Shown: positions 32,793 to 43,700, counted from the stretch's first letter. The stretch is 64,000 bases of DNA from JADZAI01 sp047602465 (GCA_047602465.1 JASGHF010000001.1:1302001-1366000); one strand, 5' to 3'. Made by a program: numbers and translations. The notes: generated by a model not told the origin, from the letters alone.

Positions 32793-34425
32793 GCGAGCGC
32801 CTCCTCACTGACGCCCTCTGCGATCAGCGCATTGCGGAGCGGATCGAGGCCCCTGCCCAGACGCCGCCAGCGGCCGAGCGCCTCGCGATAGATCGGACGG
32901 CGCACCTGAGCCGCGCTGGCGGTGGAGACGGGCGCGGCGTTGTTGTGGAAATCGAGGCAGGCATCCTGCCAGTCAAGCCCACAGGCGGCGACGAGACGGC
33001 GCGTCTCACGTTCTTGATTGTCGACGATCTCCTCGTAGCGCATCTCGATGAGGCGGCCCGGCAGGATGCGCCGCCAATGGGCCATGAGGCGATCATAGGC
33101 CGCGTAATAGGCCGCGAGATCTCCGAAATCGTAGGAGAACGGGTAGCCCATACGAAACAGCGTCTTGAACATGCCAAAACAACTGTCCATCGGGTGGCGG
33201 CTGAGATGGACGATGCGGGCGGTGGGCAGCGCGCGCGCGATGAGGCCGATATAGAGGAAGTTGAGCGGCGTCTTGTCGATGAGGAACGGCGCATCGACGC
33301 CGTAGGCGCGCGTGCGCGCGATATAGTCCGCGCCGATAGCGGCGGCGTCGGCTGCGGCGGCGCGGCGCACGAGATCGGCCTTGCTGCCGGCAGGCCCTGC
33401 TCCGCGCGTCATCGCGAGCGCCATGTCGTTGATCTCGCCAAGGCTGGCGACGGCACTGTGCGAGGAGAGGATACGATCGACCAGCGTGGTGCCGCTGCGC
33501 GGCAGGCCGAGAACGAAGACGGGGCCGCCGGGCGCAGGATCTGCGGCCGTACCCGCGACATAGGTTTCATCGAAGGCGGCGGCGATATCGCGCATGGTCG
33601 CGACATCGTCCTGTACGCGATAGGACATCATCGCTCGCCGGCGGGACGCGCCGCGCATCAGAGCGGCCAGCGCGCCGGTATCGTCTCCCAGGTCTTCGCG
33701 TTCTTTGGCGAGCGCGTAATTCAGCGCGGTTTCGCCGGAGGGATGGCGGAGGGGTCGCGCCAGCATGGCCTCGATCGCCGCGACGTGGTTGCGCGCGGGC
33801 GTCTGCTTGCGCAGCGTGGCGCGGTTGTACCAGCCGTCATAGTCATGCGGATCGCGGGCGAGCGCCGTGTCGAGCGCGTCTTCCGCCTCGCCGAGGCGGC
33901 CGACGGCGAGCGCGGCGGTCGCGCGGTTATAGAGCGCGCGCGGATCGCCCGGCGCGAGATCCGATGCGCGGGCGTAGCAGCGATAGGCGTCTTTCGACGC
34001 GCCAAACTGGGTGTAGGCTTCGCCGATACGCTGAAGGGCCTGGGGGTCCGACGAGACGTCCGCCTCCAGCGCCGCGAGGGTGCGGGCGGCGACATTCGCG
34101 CGGCCGTCGAGGATATCGGCCTCGGCCTCGATCAGGCGCGCGAGACATGGGCGGGATCTGCGGCGCGCGCGCTTTCCGCCGCGCCGCGCATACCAGAGAG
34201 ATCGCCGCGATCCTGACGGAGACGGGCGACAAGCAGCCAGATGTCGGCGGCATCCGGGTCGGCAGCGAGATGCGCACGGCAGAGCGCCTCCGCCTCATCG
34301 AGGCGGCGCGCCCGGCGAAGACCGCCGGCTCGCTCCATTACCGATCGCCGCTGATCGGCCGACATGAGCCGCGCTCCGCTTGCTGACAGTTCAGCCCCGT
34401 CGATGCGCACCGCCTGGGAGAGCAT
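32789..34425 (-). pseudogene. TPR-sulfotransferase with a single-base frameshift
   Basis: A ~545-residue TPR plus sulfotransferase protein. The first ~95 codons (34132-34425) encode TPR-like helices; the continuation is one base out of frame, joining in a CGCGCG run near 34132-34140. Supplying one base restores a continuous protein. The sulfotransferase half has the PAPS P-loop VFVLGLPRSGTTLVDRIL and the 3'-phosphate motif SRHPMDSCFGMFKTL. It lies 15 bp after the TonB receptor and overlaps the serine hydrolase. A missing base is the simplest explanation, as an assembly error or a true lesion. If real, the C-terminal 325 residues from 33766 could still be made as a separate protein. Confidence 0.82.
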
Positions 34426-34440
34426 GTCCGGGACTGCCGA

Positions 34441-36846
34441 TCAGTAACGATAGCTGACCGAAAGGCCTAGCGTCCGCGACAGGGCTGTCAGCTCTTTCGA
34501 ACCGTTGCCGAAATAGCCGTTCGCGGGCGAGGTGCCCATATACTGCTCTGTATAGATGCCGGTGACACCGTCGGCGTCGAAGATATTCTTGACGAAGAAC
34601 GTCATGTCCCAGTTCTCGCCGGCGAGCGTCGCCGAGGCGTTCCAGATCTGGAAGCCGGGCAGCGTGCGCCGGAAGAGCGTCGAGCGGCTGATCGCGTTCT
34701 CGGTTTCCGACTGGTAGTAGCCGTCAGCCCGCGCGATGAGCGAGAGGCCGTTGCCGACCTGCCAAGTGTAGTCGCCCGCGATCGAGAACGAATGCTCCGG
34801 CACGCCGGGGATGCGGTCACCCTTGTTGGCGATGGGCGTGACCATGTTGATTGGCGAAAAGAAGTCTTCCGTCAGCTCGGCATTATTGTAGGCGTAGCCG
34901 ACCGAGTAGTTGAAGGCGTCTCCGAGGCTGCCCGAGAGGCCAAGCTCAAGCCCGTAAACGCGGACATCGCCGGCGTTCTGGACCACGAAGAAGCCCCAGT
35001 TGGGGGTCGCGGTGTTGAGCTGCGCATCCGTCCAGTCGACGTAGAAGAGCGATGCCGTGTAGGTGATGCCGCCCGTGCGGCCCTTGACGCCGACCTCGTA
35101 GTTCGTGACGCGGTCGGGCTCATAGACCTGCCAGCGCGGGTCTTCCGCGAAGAACCCGGAGAGCGGCACAGCGTTGGAGCCGCCGCGGCGGAAGCCTTCG
35201 GAGATCGTCGCGTAGAGAAGATTGTTCTCGGCGAAATTCCACGAGGCGTTCAGCTTGAACAGTGTGCCGGTGTCGCTGGATTCGAAATAGGCGTTCGTGG
35301 GGTTCGACAGCGCCGTGTACAGCGGGATGTCGATGAGCGTCGTGTTATCTGAATCGTTGCTGAAGTAACGCAGACCGCCGGTGATGTGGAATTTGTCGGT
35401 GACATGCCAGGTTAGCTCGCCATAGAGGGCGCGTTCAGTGAAGTTCTCATCGCGGCGATAGAGGAAGTCCTGATCGCCCGACACGGCGGACGCGGCGGCA
35501 GGCGCAAAGAGATCCCACCAGCGCTTGAACCCGCGCAGATAGCTGTCCTGCGAGGCGAAGCGGCTCTGCTGCTGGTAGTAGCCGCCGACGATGTAGTCGA
35601 TCGTCTCACCCGGCTTTGAAACGAGGCGCAACTCCTGGATGAAGGCTTCGTCGGAATAGGCCCGCACGGCCGAGGCCATGGGGCGCGGGTAGTTGTAGTA
35701 AAACGAGAGGAAGCCGGCGCGGGCGTAGAAGCCGGTGTTTTCGCTCGTGCTGTCGCCTTCGTGCTCGTAGTAGGACGAAGAGGAAGTGAGCGTCGCAAAG
35801 CCGAGATCGACGTTCATTTCGAGCGCCGTCCAGTTCACGTCGCGCTGACCGGGCTCAAGCTGGATCGAGCCGTTTTCGAAGCGCTGGTAGGGACGGCCGA
35901 AGCCATCGCTGCCAAGAGTATTGCCGCGACGCCCACCGTACTCATCTTTCTGGTAGGCGAATTTCAGCGTGGCATCGAACCAATCCACCGGTTCCCACAG
36001 CAGGGAGGCGCGGATGAAGTGGGTCTTGAGGAAGTCGGCGTCCTTCTTTGACGTGTAGGAGGCGGCGGGATTGAGAACGCCGAGCGGCGCGGCGGGCGCG
36101 CCGGTGCTGTCGAGCACATAGAGGTTCACGTAGTCGGTAACGCCGGGATAGTCGAGGATCGAGCCGGTGACGCGCAGCGCCAGTTTTTCGCCGATGGGCA
36201 CGTTGACCGTAAGGTCGCCGGCCCAACCGATGCCGCCCGAGCCATTGACGTTGGACATCGTGGCGCTGGCCGAAACCGAGGTCTCGCCGAGCTGCGGCTT
36301 GCGGCTCAGATAACGGACCGTACCGCCGAGCGCGCCGGAGCCGTAGAGGGTGCCCTGCGGCCCGAGCAGCACTTCGACGCGTTCGATGTCGCGCAGCAGG
36401 AAGTTCGCAAAGAGCGGCGTTTCATCGACATAGGTCGCGACGGCCGAGACGGCCGAAACCGCGTAGTCGCCCAATGCCGCGCTGTCTGTGTTGACGCCAC
36501 GGATGCGGATGCCATCGACCACCGCCGCGTTACGCGCGCCGCGATCGACATAGTTCACGCCCGGCACGCCGCGCATCAGTTCGGGCGCATCGAGGATCTT
36601 CTGGTCCTCGATCTTGGCGCCGGAGATGGCGGTGATGTTGTAGGGCACGTCGATGACGCGTGTGCTGCGACGGGTCGCTGTGACGGTGACCTCTTCATCT
36701 GCTGAGGCTTCGGGGGCATCAGCGGTGGCAGCGGCGTCCTGCGCCAGCGCGACCTGCGGCAACGACCAGAGGAGTGCGGTCGTTCCAAGAAGAGCCGCCG
36801 CAAACAGCGGAAGGCGACGCGACATAGTCTTCACAGGTTCGATCAT
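34441..36846 (-). CDS. TonB-dependent outer-membrane receptor
   Basis: An 801-residue receptor. A signal peptide ends near ALAQ (~36); EEVTVTATRRS is the TonB-box region; the plug has VPYNITAISGAKIEDQKI, GVPGVNYVDRGARN and VEVLLGPQGTLYGSGALGGT; the barrel ends LGLSVSYRY. Its ATG overlaps the nitrilase-type stop (ATGA). It differs clearly from the receptor at 22109-24322. It would import the substrate of the operon; a conjugated amide or polyamine derivative is only a suggestion from the neighbours. Confidence 0.93.
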   Translation of the reverse strand: MIEPVKTMSRRLPLFAAALLGTTALLWSLPQVALAQDAAATADAPEASADEEVTVTATRRSTRVIDVPYNITAISGAKIEDQKILDAPELMRGVPGVNYVDRGARNAAVVDGIRIRGVNTDSAALGDYAVSAVSAVATYVDETPLFANFLLRDIERVEVLLGPQGTLYGSGALGGTVRYLSRKPQLGETSVSASATMSNVNGSGGIGWAGDLTVNVPIGEKLALRVTGSILDYPGVTDYVNLYVLDSTGAPAAPLGVLNPAASYTSKKDADFLKTHFIRASLLWEPVDWFDATLKFAYQKDEYGGRRGNTLGSDGFGRPYQRFENGSIQLEPGQRDVNWTALEMNVDLGFATLTSSSSYYEHEGDSTSENTGFYARAGFLSFYYNYPRPMASAVRAYSDEAFIQELRLVSKPGETIDYIVGGYYQQQSRFASQDSYLRGFKRWWDLFAPAAASAVSGDQDFLYRRDENFTERALYGELTWHVTDKFHITGGLRYFSNDSDNTTLIDIPLYTALSNPTNAYFESSDTGTLFKLNASWNFAENNLLYATISEGFRRGGSNAVPLSGFFAEDPRWQVYEPDRVTNYEVGVKGRTGGITYTASLFYVDWTDAQLNTATPNWGFFVVQNAGDVRVYGLELGLSGSLGDAFNYSVGYAYNNAELTEDFFSPINMVTPIANKGDRIPGVPEHSFSIAGDYTWQVGNGLSLIARADGYYQSETENAISRSTLFRRTLPGFQIWNASATLAGENWDMTFFVKNIFDADGVTGIYTEQYMGTSPANGYFGNGSKELTALSRTLGLSVSYRY

Positions 36847-37725
36847 GGGCGATCCTCGGCATCAAAGGCGGTTGGGAATTCAGGCGGGCGCTCAAGACGG
36901 CCGAGCGACTCCAGAGAAGGCGATTTGCGCGCCCCGGAGCGGTATTGCGGGTAATCGATGGGCGTGTCGCGGAAGCTCTTGAGCATCTGGCCGATGCCGT
37001 TCCAGCCGCGCTCACGCACATGGCGGACGTGCTCGAAATCCAGCTCCAGCGCGATGGCCTCGTGCCCCGTGCCGGCGGCGTGCAGCAATTCTCCGCCAGG
37101 CCCGTAGGCGATGGATCGGCCGAAGCCCATGCGGCCCGCCACGTTGATGTCGATGAAATAGAGCTGGTTCTGTGCGGCGTTCGCGCGAGCGATGGCGAGT
37201 TCGGCATCGCGGTCGATCGTGTTCGTCATCGTCGGGTGTATGATGGCTTCAGCTCCCATCCAGGCGAGCGTGCGGGTCGTTTCCGGGAACCACATGTCGT
37301 AGCAGATCGAGATGCCGAAGCGGGCGATGCCTGGCACGTCGAAGACGCAGAAGCTGTCTCCGGACGCGACACCCGCCTCATACGGCAGGAAGGGATACAT
37401 CTTGCGGTAGCGGGCGATCACCTCGCCGGCCGGATTGATGACCGGCGTGACGTTGAAGATGCGATCGCCGTCTTTCTCGTAGTACGAGCCGGGGATCAGC
37501 CAGATTCTTGTGGCGGCGGGCCATGTCGCGGAACGCCGTCTCCGCCGCCCCGCCCTGCGGCTGAGCGCTGTCTAGGCCTGGTCCGTAGGCGCTGAGTTCG
37601 CCCAGCACCACCATCTGCACCCACGGCAGACGCGCCTTCAGCAGACGCACCTCTTCGGCGAGCCGTTGCAGATTATCCTGTCTGGTCAGCTCGAGCTGAA
37701 GCCCGGCAATCGCAAAACGGCGCAT
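36843..37725 (-). pseudogene. Carbon-nitrogen hydrolase (nitrilase superfamily) with a single-base frameshift
   Basis: About 293 residues once repaired. The first 73 codons lead to RHK; after that the true continuation, IWLIPGSYYEKDG, is one base out of frame near 37507-37512, consistent with one extra A. All three catalytic residues are present after repair: Glu43 (LGELSAYG), Lys108 (ARYRKMYPF) and Cys141 (ISICYDMWFPE). This is an amidase-type rather than nitrile-type spacing, as in N-carbamoylputrescine amidase or ureidopropionase. It is the first gene of the operon. Cytoplasmic. The lesion may be an assembly error. Confidence 0.85.
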
Positions 37726-37803
37726 CTGTCCCCCTGCCCGTCATGCGGGCGTCATGACAGTGTCAAGAAATGCACCGGCGGCTTAGCGCCAGTTCCGACC
37801 TAT

Positions 37804-37856
37804 CGATTGGTCCAGATTGCGAGGCCGCGTCACCCCTGCCTCAACTGGACTAATCG
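37804..37856. promoter_or_regulatory. Long-spaced 12-bp inverted repeat upstream of the nitrilase operon
   Basis: CGATTGGTCCAG (37804-37815) and CTGGACTAATCG (37845-37856) form an inverted repeat with one mismatch, spaced 29 bp. It overlaps the MocR stop codon and lies upstream of the first gene of the operon (start 37725). MocR dimers use well-spaced half-sites, so this is a candidate operator. It might alternatively be an mRNA hairpin at the end of the MocR gene. Confidence 0.45.
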
Positions 37857-39707
37857 CGGCGGGCGAGGACGCCGGCATCGACGAGCGGGCCGCCTTCTGG
37901 CCTGAACCATTCGATCCGGTCGCCGGTGAGCCGTACGCGCAGGCGCGAGATTTCACCGTAGGCCCAGGTGGTCCATTGGCGGCACCACAGATTGCCCTCG
38001 ACCCACCAGCGGCCGGTATCGACATCCTCGCCGTCGGCCCCTGCCCGCCCGGACATGGTGCCATCGGCGTGGAGTTCTATCGTGCACGGATCGGCATAGA
38101 CCGTCTGGCAAAGCAGCGTTGCGCCACGCATCGCCTTGCGCAGCGCAGGCCCGCGCAGACTGCCCGCACCATCGGCGGGAAGCGCGGCGGAGACGTCCTG
38201 CGTGACGGCGCGTACGGCCTCGGCCAGGCGCGCGACGCCTTCGCGTATGCGATCCTTCTGGATGCTGGTGACGCCGACGCGGAACATATTGCGCGGCGGG
38301 TTCGCGCCACCGAAATAGTCATCCAGCGGCTCGATCAGTACGCCGCGTGCAGCCGCTTCCTTCGAGAGGGCGGCGCTGTCGAGATCCGGCGGGCCTTGCA
38401 CACAATAGGTCGTACCCTCGCGGATCGGCGGAATGGCGACCCATTGCGGCAGATAGTGATTGAGCGCATCTCGCAGGGCGAGCAGGCGCAGCCGCAGCAC
38501 CCGCGACAGCCGCCGCATCACAGCATCGTAGTGGCCGAGCGACAGGAACAGACCGGCGGCTCGCTGGTTGTTGATGGGCGGGTGGCGGCTGACCAGCGCC
38601 CGGAGGCGCCGCGCCGCCTCGATCACCTCAGGTGGCGCAACCATGAAGCCAAGCCTCAGCGCCGGCGCCAGGATGCGCGAGAGGCTGGCTACGTAAATTA
38701 CCCGCCCGTCCGTCTGAAGTCCGGCAATCGCCGGATAGGCACGGTCGAGATAGTGGGTTTCGCACTCGAAATCGTCTTCGATGATCAGGAAGTCGTGCGC
38801 GCGGGCGGCATCGAGCAGGGCGCGGCGGCGCGCCATGCTCATGGTTGCAGCGGTCGGGCGCTGATGGCTGGGCGTCACATAGACAAGGTCCGCACTGCGC
38901 AGGTGCTCGTCGATGACGAGGCCTTCCTGGTCGACGGCCTGCAGCTTGAGCTTTGCGCCACGACGGGTCAGCAAGCGGCGCATGTCGGGGTTGCCGGGGT
39001 CTTCCACCACCGCGCGGGTCGCCGGTCCGGCCAGAAGCTCCGCCGCGAGGAACAGCGCCTGCTGCGCGCCGGCGGTGACGAGAATTTCCTCGGGCCGCGC
39101 CGTCACGCCCCGTCGCGGCAGAATGCGTGTCCGGATCTGTTCGATCAGCATCGGATCGTCGGCCTCGCCCGACACTTCCGAGAGGCGGTCGATTTCGCGC
39201 GTGCTGAGCGTGTGGCGCTGCGCCTCGCGCCATTCGCGCGAGGGAAACAGAGATCGGTCGAATTGAGCCGTCAGCAGTGGAAAGGGATAACGCTGCCAGT
39301 CCGGGGGCAGACGGAAGGTCGGGCGCTCGACATCGTCGGAGCGAAAGCGGGCGCGCCAAGCAGATGCGGGGCTGGCCTGCGACGGACCGCCGACCGATTC
39401 AAGGCGCGGCGCGGGAGCTGCATCGTCGTCAGTGACATAGAGACCGCTGCGTGGGCGGGTCGAGAGCACGCCTTCGTAAAGCAGCGTCTGCAAGGCCAGA
39501 ACGACCGTGTTGCGCGCGACACCAAGCTGTCCGGAGAGCACGCGGGATGAGGGCACCCGGCTGCCCGGCGGCATCGCGCCGGACTCGATCGCGGCACGCA
39601 GGCTGCGGCGGAATCTGATCCTGCAGCGAGAAGTCGGCGCCCGGCGTCAACACGACCAGCGGACCGCTGCCCCGCCGTGCAGCCGGACGCGGCGTGCGCC
39701 GGGTCAC
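37850..39707 (-). pseudogene. MocR/GabR-type regulator with extra C-terminal domain, frameshifted near its 5' end
   Basis: About 618 residues once repaired. The N-terminal GntR-type wing-helix is split: the first 30 codons (TRRTPRPAARRG to LQDQI) run into a shifted frame; RRSLRAAIESGAMPPGSRVP continues one base out, near 39613-39618, consistent with an extra T. The aminotransferase-like domain has VTAGAQQALFLAAELL, IIEDDFECETHYLDR and ASLSRILAPALRLGF with the expected PLP-lysine position replaced by Arg or Ile in SRILAP, unusual for MocR. A further ~110 residues contain WWVEGNLWCRQWTTWAYGE and have no match in typical MocR. The GTG start overlaps the upstream gene's stop. Likely the regulator of the GabT/GabD operon. 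Confidence 0.8.
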
Positions 39708-40480
39708 GACGCGCCGATCCCCGCATTCCTGCGCATCTCGGTTGCACTGATCGCGTGCGTCGCATCGTCGAGATCGATGCGCTCGATCGCGTAGCCGACA
39801 TCGCGGCCATAGAAGACATGGCCGATATTCGGGAGCGGCACTACGGCGAAACGGCCGACATGGGCGGCAAGAGCTGTCTCGATCCGCGCCTTGACCTCGT
39901 CATAGGAGAGCGGATTGGCGGCATCGACGCCATGCATATCGCGGACGGCGATGCAGACCTGGCCGGCGCGCCGCAGACCTTCCTCGACTAGCTTCAGGTG
40001 ACCGTCATGGAAGGGCTGAAACCTGCCGATGAAGAGACCTGTCGGCTTCTTCGGATCGAATACCGGCCGGAGCATCCGCATGATGCGTTCGACCCAGTAT
40101 TCTGGCGTGCCGTCGGCCTCGACCCGGAAATCGAAGCGTTCGGGAGGAATGAACAGGCGGTTGGTATCCTCGAATCGTCCCGCGGCGATGCGATCGACCC
40201 AGATGATGAAGGCATCGCCGAATGCGGCGCGTGTTTCAGGCGTAGGACAGATGAAATCGCCGATCGCAGTGCCGCCGGAGCGGACGACGAGATCGCACAG
40301 GAAGCCCATGCGCCGCGCCTGCTCCAGCCGGTCTTCGATGCTGAAGCCCAGATCCTTGTTGATGTTCGCGCGCACTTCATCGTTGTTGAAATGCACGGCG
40401 TTCAGCCGCTTTGCGAGCAGCTGGCACAAGGTCGTCTTGCCCGAACCGGGCAACCCCATGACCAGTATTTTTCGGCCCAA
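39704..40480 (-). CDS. APS-kinase-like / NMN-adenylyltransferase-like fusion
   Basis: A 258-residue two-domain protein. Residues 1-140 resemble adenylylsulfate kinase: Walker A MGLPGSGKTT, FNNDEVRANINKDLGFSIED and DRLEQARRMGF. Residues 147-258 are a nucleotidyltransferase fold with LFIGRFQPFHDGHLKLVEEG (HxGH, H158 and H161) and ISATEMRR, as in NadM/NadR. It could phosphorylate APS and adenylylate a related group, or act as a NAD-type enzyme with a kinase. Its stop overlaps the MocR start (GTGA), so the two are coupled; the sulfotransferase of the downstream operon would need its product PAPS if the kinase assignment is right. Confidence 0.78.
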   Translation of the reverse strand: MGRKILVMGLPGSGKTTLCQLLAKRLNAVHFNNDEVRANINKDLGFSIEDRLEQARRMGFLCDLVVRSGGTAIGDFICPTPETRAAFGDAFIIWVDRIAAGRFEDTNRLFIPPERFDFRVEADGTPEYWVERIMRMLRPVFDPKKPTGLFIGRFQPFHDGHLKLVEEGLRRAGQVCIAVRDMHGVDAANPLSYDEVKARIETALAAHVGRFAVVPLPNIGHVFYGRDVGYAIERIDLDDATHAISATEMRRNAGIGAS

Positions 40481-40753
40481 AACTCTACCTCGCCTTCAAC
40501 AAATCGCACGCACCATGCGCGCCGGGCCGGCGAAAAGTCTAGGCGGCGATATCAGGTAAGAGGCTGCCCGGACTATGGAACAACAGCCGTTTCACGAACG
40601 AACCCGTCGCAGGACATGTCATTTTCACGTGATGCGTTCTTTCGAAGCGGGTCCGGAATGGCACGTTGGCTCGCGGGGCCGGTGCGAATGTCATTCGCTC
40701 TCGCCAGCCACGCACCAGATGGCTCCCGTTGTCGCCGCTTTTGTGAAGATGGT

Positions 40754-43700
40754 CTAGAAACCCAAGCTTAGCCTTACGCGTGCCCCCCAGGCTTCGAAGT
40801 CGGTATCGCCGACTCCGTCGTAATAGGTGGCGGCAGCGATAGAAAAGCCTGGCTTGGCGTAGGCAAGGCCGAGTTCGACGCGGCCGCGCAGGCCCGTATC
40901 GGCAAGACCCGGCGCATTGGACGGCGCAGACGCGGTGTTGTCCTGCGCAAACGTCCACACACCCTGCAGCGTGAGAGAGGGGAGCAGCGAGGCCCCATCG
41001 CGCGTAGCGATCATGTAGGCAAGTTCGGGCCCGAACTCGAAATAGCCGCTCTCAATCGTGAAGCCGGGGATCGTGACGCCGAGTCCATCGACATAGGACG
41101 CCGTTTCCTCGCGATACCAGGTGAGGCGTGCTTCGGGCCTGATACGCAGATTGCCGCTTTCGAAGTCGCCGATCAGCGCGCCGGTGAAGAGCGAGCGGTC
41201 GCTTTCGACACCATCGACATACGTACCGAAGGGCGAAACGTCGGCATCGGCCGTGCCCCATGCGGCGCGCAGATCGAGGAACAGGTTTTCGGACAGACGT
41301 GCCGTCAGATACGGACCGGCCAGGAATCCCTGGCTGTCGATGGAGCCGCCGAGCACGGTGTCCTCTTCCAGCCAGTCGAACTGAACGCCAGCTCCGACGA
41401 GCAAATTCCGGGAGACGAGATAGTCTGCGCCCAGATGAAGGATGCCGAAATGGCCGTCGCCGCCGGGCGTGTCGAAGCGCGCGAAACGGCCTTCGACCCA
41501 GATGTCGAAGCGGTGCGCCATCGGGTCGGCCGGCAGGCCACTGCCGGTAGTGGCGCCGAGCTGGGGTTCTTCGGCGGCGGGTGACACCGAGCCCAGGAGC
41601 CTGTCGTCAGCCATACCGAAGAGGCTGTCGCCCAACGGATCGGCGACGCCGCCCGTCCTGCGCGCGCTACGCGACGGCATCATCCGGCCGCCCTCGACGC
41701 GCGAGGCGCCGAGCAGGCTCATCGAGAAGCGCATCTCGTCGGCGGCGAGATTCATGGCGAACGGCAGAACGCCGGCGCCCATCGTGATGCCGAAGCCGCT
41801 GATGCCGCCGGCGCTGGCGCCAGTGCCCGTGAGGCGGTCAAGGCGGCGGGTCGCGTCGGGCGCGTTCTGAAGGATCAGCGCTGCACGCGTTTCCAGATGC
41901 GCGCCGAGCGCCGCCGCCGTTTCGCCCAGCGCGTTCTCCGTGCGGATCGTGCAGGTGGTGGGGGTGGCGGGGGCGATGGTGAAGTTGCCCGTGAGGGTGG
42001 CGGGGCTGAGCGTGCTGCCGGCGGAGCAGGTGGCGGAAACCACGCCGAATCCGGCCGGAATGGCGGCGGAAAGCGGGTAGGTGCCGGCCGGAATGCCCAC
42101 AGGACCGGCGGTTCCGGCGCCGCCGGAGGTCGTAACGGTGAGCGGGAAGCCGGGGGCGGACGATGTGAAGGTGAAGGCGCCGTCATCGCCTGTTTCGACG
42201 GTGAGGGTGAGCGTTCCCTGCGCGATCTGGTTGACGGTGACGGTGAAGCTGCCGTCCGTGGTGTTCCCCGCCGCGTCGGTGGCGCGGTAGGTGTTGGTGG
42301 TGATGCCGATGGGGAAAGCGGACCCAGGCGGCAGGCCCGCGATCTGGCTCACGGTAGCGCCGGGCATGTTGTCGGTGGCGGTCGGCGGCGTCCATGTGAC
42401 GACGGCCGTGGTGGCCGGGGCGACGATGGTTTGCGTGATATTCGAGGGCATGCCGACGAGCGCCGGAGCGGTGGCGTCACGCACGGTGAGCGTAATCGTG
42501 CGGGATTCGGCGCCGCCATTGGAGGTGATATCGAACGTGCCGGTGTAGATGCCGGGCGTGTAGCCGCTGGCTGTGGCGTTGGCGGCCGGTGTGACGGTGA
42601 CGCTGGCCCCGGGGGCCAGCGAGCCGGATAGCGGCGTGCCGCTGACGAAAGCGGGCAATGTCGCCGACCAGTTCAGCGTGTCGGAACCGGGGTTGGAGAT
42701 GACGTAGGCCGTGGTGCCGCTGGTGGTGGTCCAGCCCCCTGCCCCGCCCTCGTCGCCCTCGATGGTCATGTTGCCGGCGGTGACGGCGAGCTGCGGGACG
42801 CCGTAGGTGTAGCCGCCGACCAGCGTGGCGGTGCCGCCCGCCGTCGCGACCACGACATCGACATTTCCGGCCGCGTGGGCGGGTGTCGTTGCGGTGATCT
42901 GGGTGGCGCTGACGACGGTGATGTTGGTGGCGGGCGATCCGCCGAGCGTGACGGTGGCGCCGGTGGCGAAACTGCTGCCGGTGATGGTGACGGCCTGGCC
43001 GCCGGCGGTGGTGCCGGCGCCGGGTGTGATGCCGGAAACCGTCGGCACGGCGAGATAGGTGTAGCCGCCGGGGACGTTGGTGCTGGTTCCGCCGGGCGTG
43101 GTGACCGAGAGCGCCACGGTGCCCGCCGCATGGGCGGGGGCGACGATCAGGAGCCAGGTGGCGTTGTTGACCGTGACGCTGCCGGCCGGGATGAGCGCGC
43201 CGCCGAGGGTGACGGTGGTGTTACCCGACACGAAGCCGGTGCCATAGACGGCGATCGTGTTGCCGCCGGCCACAGGCCCGGCTGCGGGATCGAGCGAGGT
43301 GACGGTCGGCCCGTCGAGATAGGCGTAGCCCAGGGTCTGCGTCGCCGTGCCGCCGGGGCTGGTGACGGCGACATCGACCGTGGCGGCCGTGTGGGCGGGC
43401 GCGGTGACGGTGATCTGCGTGGATGACTGGACAGCGATATTCGTCGCCGCGACGCCGCCGAAGGTGACGGACGAGGTGAAATCGAGATTGGCGCCGGTGA
43501 TGGTGACGGTGTTGCCGCCGGCGGTGGGGCCGTAATAGGGGCTGACGCCGGCAATCACCGGCGCAGCCAGATAACGGTAGCCGCCGACCAGCGTGCCGCT
43601 GCCGCCGGGCGTCAAGACCGTGACATCCCTGAAACCGGCGGTGCCGGACGGCACCGTGACGGTGATCTGGGTCGAGCTGATCCGGACGATGTTGGTGGCC

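Noticed and set aside
40575..40757. Small plus-strand frame in the gap between the APS-kinase fusion and autotransporter genes
   Set aside because: No ribosome-binding site, no domain and composition like non-coding shadow sequence.
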